Shown one piece after another: positions 8,401-10,059 of a stretch of DNA of 10,059 nucleotides. A program made the translations under genes and the position numbers. Every line of letters starts with the position of its first letter. The stretch's first letter is position 1. The notes below the pieces were generated by a model. That model was not told where the DNA came from. It worked only from the letters and a program-made list of their open reading frames with translations, and ran no database searches. Source of the stretch: Bacteroidales bacterium (GTDB lineage: Bacteria; Bacteroidota; Bacteroidia; Bacteroidales; B18-G4); NCBI GenBank assembly GCA_030618905.1, contig JAUXCL010000076.1, positions 1 to 10,059 of the forward strand. The letters run 5' to 3'.

Positions 8401-8990
8401 TTGTTCAATGGATTTACCGGTGTACTTTCATTTTCCACCAGTTGAATTTCAATTCTGGTGTACACCCTGAGTTTTTGTTGCCGGGCATTATACTGAAAGG
8501 GATAAACATATACTGAAGTTCCCCGGATATCACGGATGATAAAAGGCCTGGTGTTTTTGGTAATTTTTTCAGGATACCAGTTGTCGGTAATTGACTTAGG
8601 ATCAATCTCATACGGTATAGTGGAAGGATCCTGGTCCCTGTAAATCACTCCCCTGGAGGGCAACAAAGGATAAGTCAGGTCATATTCAACGTAATCCTTG
8701 GCGGTCACACTGATGTCAACGTTGTTTTTAGCTGATAGCTGAACAGATGCACTTAGAAACGGCAATGCAGCATAGCCTTTTTTATTGGTTTTAACACTTC
8801 CATTAAAGATGATGTTGGTGTATATAGTTCCGTCAATCCGGATATCAGCAATATTGTAATCCTGCAATTCAAAATTCAGGATGTAAGTTCCTTGAGCAGG
8901 CTGTGCAAATTGAACATCATAAGCACCACCGGTGGCAAAAAGATGCACAAAAGCAAAAACGCCAACACATAATAACAAGATTTTTTTCAT
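5418..8990 (-). CDS. Gingipain-like C25 family cysteine protease with T9SS type A sorting tail
   Basis: 1190 residues, secreted. Layout: signal peptide (about 1-19); beta-rich C25 propeptide-like region (about 20-215); C25 caspase-like catalytic domain (about 225-570) with the histidine in YCGHGSATSW (H424) and the nucleophile in IFSVACNNGEF (C457). The His-Cys spacing of 33 equals that of RgpB (H211/C244), and SISQPWDPP plus NYFGDPSLQM also fit the family. An Ig-like domain typical of C25 proteases follows (about 575-656), then two Ig-like repeats each opening with an N-G-x4-GE motif (about 660-889), a 199-residue alpha/beta module (888-1086), and a T9SS tail (about 1105-1190) with HYPNPF, LEVYNLSGQ and PEGIYFYRI. 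The tail directs export through the type IX system and attachment to the surface or release. Cleavage specificity cannot be read from the sequence. An ATG start gives the signal peptide directly. The gene sits 39 bp behind a related gene and overlaps the Omp28-like gene tail to tail. Confidence 0.94.
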   Translation of the reverse strand: MKKILLLCVGVFAFVHLFATGGAYDVQFAQPAQGTYILNFELQDYNIADIRIDGTIYTNIIFNGSVKTNKKGYAALPFLSASVQLSAKNNVDISVTAKDYVEYDLTYPLLPSRGVIYRDQDPSTIPYEIDPKSITDNWYPEKITKNTRPFIIRDIRGTSVYVYPFQYNARQQKLRVYTRIEIQLVENESTPVNPLNKDVESVLYEMDAVYRSVFINYGNNRDDLTISEVGDILVICTDRDEDAIEPYIQWKKEKGYLVEKEVVATGTNVESVIQQAYDDNNNLLYVQLVGDWADIQSNVLSGYYPMDPQLGCVAGTDDFADICIGRMSANDAGHVTIQVDKVVTYEKNPEMAAAWYAISTGIASNEGPGDDNEDDFEHIDVIYDDKLDPFTYDSHNSIYDPGASGSMVSNAVNTGTSIINYCGHGSATSWGTTGFGNSSVNNLSNADRLPAIFSVACNNGEFNKSGGDCFAEAWLKKENGGAIMFLGGSISQPWDPPMRGQDYFSDVLTGGYDYSAHSGQNGINTTEQRTTIGSMVFNGLTLMCTESGGSSDWETAKTWNYFGDPSLQMRTAEPEELTVSNTTVMSGIPFLTTISSSSGPVEGAMVALSQGDVYMRGFTDASGTVIINQTFTPGTALLVVTAFNTETIYDTVDVLPANGPYVVYAYHEVDDNAGNGNGMIDYGESILFNLALTNIGLDDATNVEVIVSTGDEFITFTDSLETYDAIPAGDTLLVSGAVAFNTANDIPDLHNINFEIESTGDETWNSNFNDMGHAPVLNLWSFSINDPNGNNNGKLEPGETAELIISVKNNGSSDAQSVNGELIPASTYISLDESILYYGNIVSGDSLAQTYIVTADESTPDGFMADFDFHMTADPGIAFDDEFNIIIGQIPVLILDFDGNNNSANEIQTCLENLGVSAEYATAIPENINLYASTFICLGVFPDNYALSMDEGDVLAAYLNDGGMLYMEGSDTWAFDSETAVHPMFNIDGLNDGSGDMSTVIGQDGSICAGMDYTYSGDNNYMDHIAALNTAELFFENEDPVYGCAVSNDAGAYKTIGMSLEFGGLDDGDLTKDDLMAVFLDFFGIESIVTTIHELDGNTVLQVNDHYPNPFSSRINISFELSETTHVTLEVYNLSGQRIETVISKEMSAGKHIVQWGNENISGQDLPEGIYFYRIITSSGLETRKMVKMQ
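5733..6329 (-). repeat. Alpha/beta module, copy in the C25 protease
   Basis: Encodes residues 888-1086 (from GQIPVLILDF to LDFFGIE). It aligns without gaps with the 199-residue stretch encoded at 9333-9929; by hand count about 123 of 199 residues are identical (about 62%). The pattern of hydrophobic strand, Asp-rich loop, helix, then YLNDGGMLYMEG resembles GATase/ThuA-like Rossmannoid domains found next to secreted proteases, but no catalytic triad is evident. The most conserved blocks are ETAVHPMF, DAG-YKTIG and EFGGL-DGD-TKD. Role unknown; binding or structural is likeliest. Confidence 0.85.
6324..7013 (-). repeat. Two tandem Ig-like domains with N-G-x4-GE motifs
   Basis: Encodes roughly residues 660-776 and 780-889 of the C25 protease. 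Each opens with a D/N/G-rich loop ending in an N-G-x4-GE motif (NGMIDYGE in the first, NGKLEPGE in the second), followed by beta strands of the form LFNLALTNIG and LIISVKNNG. Such loops recur in CARDB-like and related Ig-like domains of secreted bacterial enzymes and could bind calcium. Sequence identity between the two is low apart from the opening motif, so this is a fold-level repeat, useful as a stalk between the catalytic domain and the C-terminal module. Confidence 0.55.
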
Positions 8991-9029
8991 ATCTAAAAGG
9001 ATATATAAGAAATATTGATTTCGTATCTT

Positions 9030-10059
9030 TTAATTCATGATCACCAGCTTGGTGGAGACCCGTTGCTTATTCGTTGTCATAATACAATGATAAATTCCTG
9101 CTTTTAAGGCAGTAGAGTTGATCTGATAATGATGCACTCCGGCAGGCACATCCTGCATATCGAGGATATTACCCACCAATTGACCGACTGAATTGTATAT
9201 TTTAATGCTGACTTCATCCTGAGCTGCCATTTTCAACATAATTTGCGCATCAGCACCTGAAGCAGGGTTCGGATAAACCTTCATATCAGCTTCATATCCG
9301 CCAGGCTGCTCGTTGATGCCGGTCCAGATATATTCAACCCCAAAGAAATCGAGGATGGCTGCCATCAATCCGTCTTTTGTGAAATCACCATCCTCCAGGC
9401 CTCCAAACTCAAATGAGGTTCCAATGGTTTTATAAGTACCGGCATCATATGCCACGCCATTGAAATATTCTGCAGGAAGGCTTTCAAACAATAAGAAAGC
9501 AGGTGCAATTTGCCCGATATGGTCAATGTAGTTATTTTCTCCGATGTAATTATAGGACATATCTGCACAGAAGGAACCTGGAACACCAAGGATGGTTTCA
9601 AGGTCACCTGTACCATCACTGATACCTTCAATCCTGAACATTGGATGAACCGCTGTTTCCGGGTCATAAGCCCATGTATCGCCGCCTTCCATGAAAAGCA
9701 TTCCGCCATCATCCAGGTAATCAGCCAGGACCTGGCCTTCTGCATCACTAATGGCATAATTGTTATTATAAATACCAAGGCATACGAAAGTGGACATATA
9801 CAGGCCCATGTCATCCGGAAACTCGGTCATAAGATCAGCCCCAACACCTATGTTTTCCAGGCAAGTCATGATAGTATCAGCTGAGTTATGGTTTTTGTCA
9901 AAATCAAGGATAAGTACCGGTATTTGACCTGCTACAAGGAAAAAATCTTCCTGGATAGCATATGCACCGGCCTGGGCCATGGTTGTAAACGCAATAGAAG
10001 TTCCTGTTGAGATCTCTTCAGAAACACTTACATTGTAAACGGCATATTTCATATCCTGT
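9030..10059 (-). CDS. T9SS-secreted protein related to the C25 protease, 3' end (partial)
   Basis: Only the C-terminal 343 or so residues lie in the window; the frame stays open through the right edge. An in-frame ATG at 10052 is not the start, because the sequence around it (KYAVYNVSVSEEISTG) aligns with the inside of the second Ig-like domain of the neighbouring protease. Next come the 199-residue alpha/beta module, about 62% identical to the neighbour's, and a T9SS type A tail (about the last 84 residues) with VYPNPASG, VSIKIYNSVGQLV, LKAGIYHCIM and the final KLVIMN. The protein is therefore exported across the outer membrane by the type IX system. Whether it carries a C25 catalytic domain cannot be seen here; the shared architecture makes a second gingipain-like protease likely (inference). 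It is 39 bp upstream of the complete protease gene on the same strand with no clear promoter or terminator between them, suggesting a two-gene protease operon. Confidence 0.85.
   Translation of the reverse strand, partial: QDMKYAVYNVSVSEEISTGTSIAFTTMAQAGAYAIQEDFFLVAGQIPVLILDFDKNHNSADTIMTCLENIGVGADLMTEFPDDMGLYMSTFVCLGIYNNNYAISDAEGQVLADYLDDGGMLFMEGGDTWAYDPETAVHPMFRIEGISDGTGDLETILGVPGSFCADMSYNYIGENNYIDHIGQIAPAFLLFESLPAEYFNGVAYDAGTYKTIGTSFEFGGLEDGDFTKDGLMAAILDFFGVEYIWTGINEQPGGYEADMKVYPNPASGADAQIMLKMAAQDEVSIKIYNSVGQLVGNILDMQDVPAGVHHYQINSTALKAGIYHCIMTTNKQRVSTKLVIMN
9333..9929 (-). repeat. Alpha/beta module, copy in the partial upstream gene
   Basis: Second copy of the module encoded at 5733-6329, with the same length (199 residues) and no gaps needed for alignment. 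Nucleotide similarity is visible by eye but is broken by many changes, including at third positions, so the duplication is not recent. Confidence 0.85.

Noticed and set aside
7989..8516. 175-codon open frame on the plus strand antisense to the protease catalytic region
   Set aside because: It is the reverse-strand shadow of a strongly conserved C25 coding region; the protein has no signal or motif.
9009..9022. Small inverted repeat GAAAT-ATTG-ATTTC between the two T9SS genes, considered as a terminator
   Set aside because: The stem is only 5 bp and almost all A/T, with no T-run; too weak to call.
10050..10052. ATG as the start of the right-hand T9SS protein gene
   Set aside because: The frame is open upstream to the window edge, no signal peptide follows the ATG, and the paralogous protease aligns across it.
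1..10059. tRNA, rRNA, CRISPR arrays, insertion sequences, phage genes, toxin-antitoxin pairs or riboswitches
   Set aside because: Nearly all of the window is accounted for by coding sequence, the gaps are 12 to 71 bases, and none holds repeats, transposase remnants or a plausible structured RNA.

Overview
The window comes from a member of the phylum Bacteroidota, probably a free-living or sediment relative of the Bacteroidales. Several things point there: two secreted proteins with type IX secretion system (T9SS) type A sorting tails, a gingipain-like C25 protease, an Omp28-type lipoprotein, a DUF6029-type outer-membrane barrel, weak or absent Shine-Dalgarno sequences, and promoter-like matches to the Bacteroidota -7 consensus TAnnTTTG. 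It reads as ordinary chromosome, with no RNA genes, insertion sequences, phage genes or CRISPR arrays seen. No non-coding stretch exceeds 75 bases.

Left part (1-2215), housekeeping: the 5' portion of an AmmeMemoRadiSam-type radical SAM enzyme (minus strand, running off the left edge), a LOG-family nucleotide phosphoribohydrolase (minus), and a divergently transcribed type I mannose-6-phosphate isomerase (plus). The LOG/manA divergence is only 63 bp and holds two opposed -7-like boxes.

Middle part (2287-5431), a probable envelope operon on the plus strand: an exported TlpA-like thioredoxin (CKPC), a 568-residue outer-membrane beta-barrel of the DUF6029 type whose only two cysteines form a C-x4-C pair near its C-terminus, and an Omp28-like lipoprotein with a CPNC thioredoxin-type motif. 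All three carry closely spaced cysteine pairs, so a shared thiol-disulfide role at the outer membrane is a reasonable inference. A good promoter match lies just before the first gene.

Right part (5418-10059), secreted proteolysis on the minus strand: a complete 1190-residue C25 protease (gingipain family) and, upstream of it with a 39 bp gap, the 3' end of a related gene that runs off the right edge. The two share a gapless 199-residue alpha/beta module (about 62% identical by hand count) next to a T9SS sorting tail, but the tails themselves have diverged. The protease gene and the Omp28-like gene converge and overlap by 14 bp at their stop codons.

No clearly novel system is visible. The points most worth following are the duplicated module with a sharp identity drop at its edge, the cysteine-pair operon, and the terminator-less convergent overlap.
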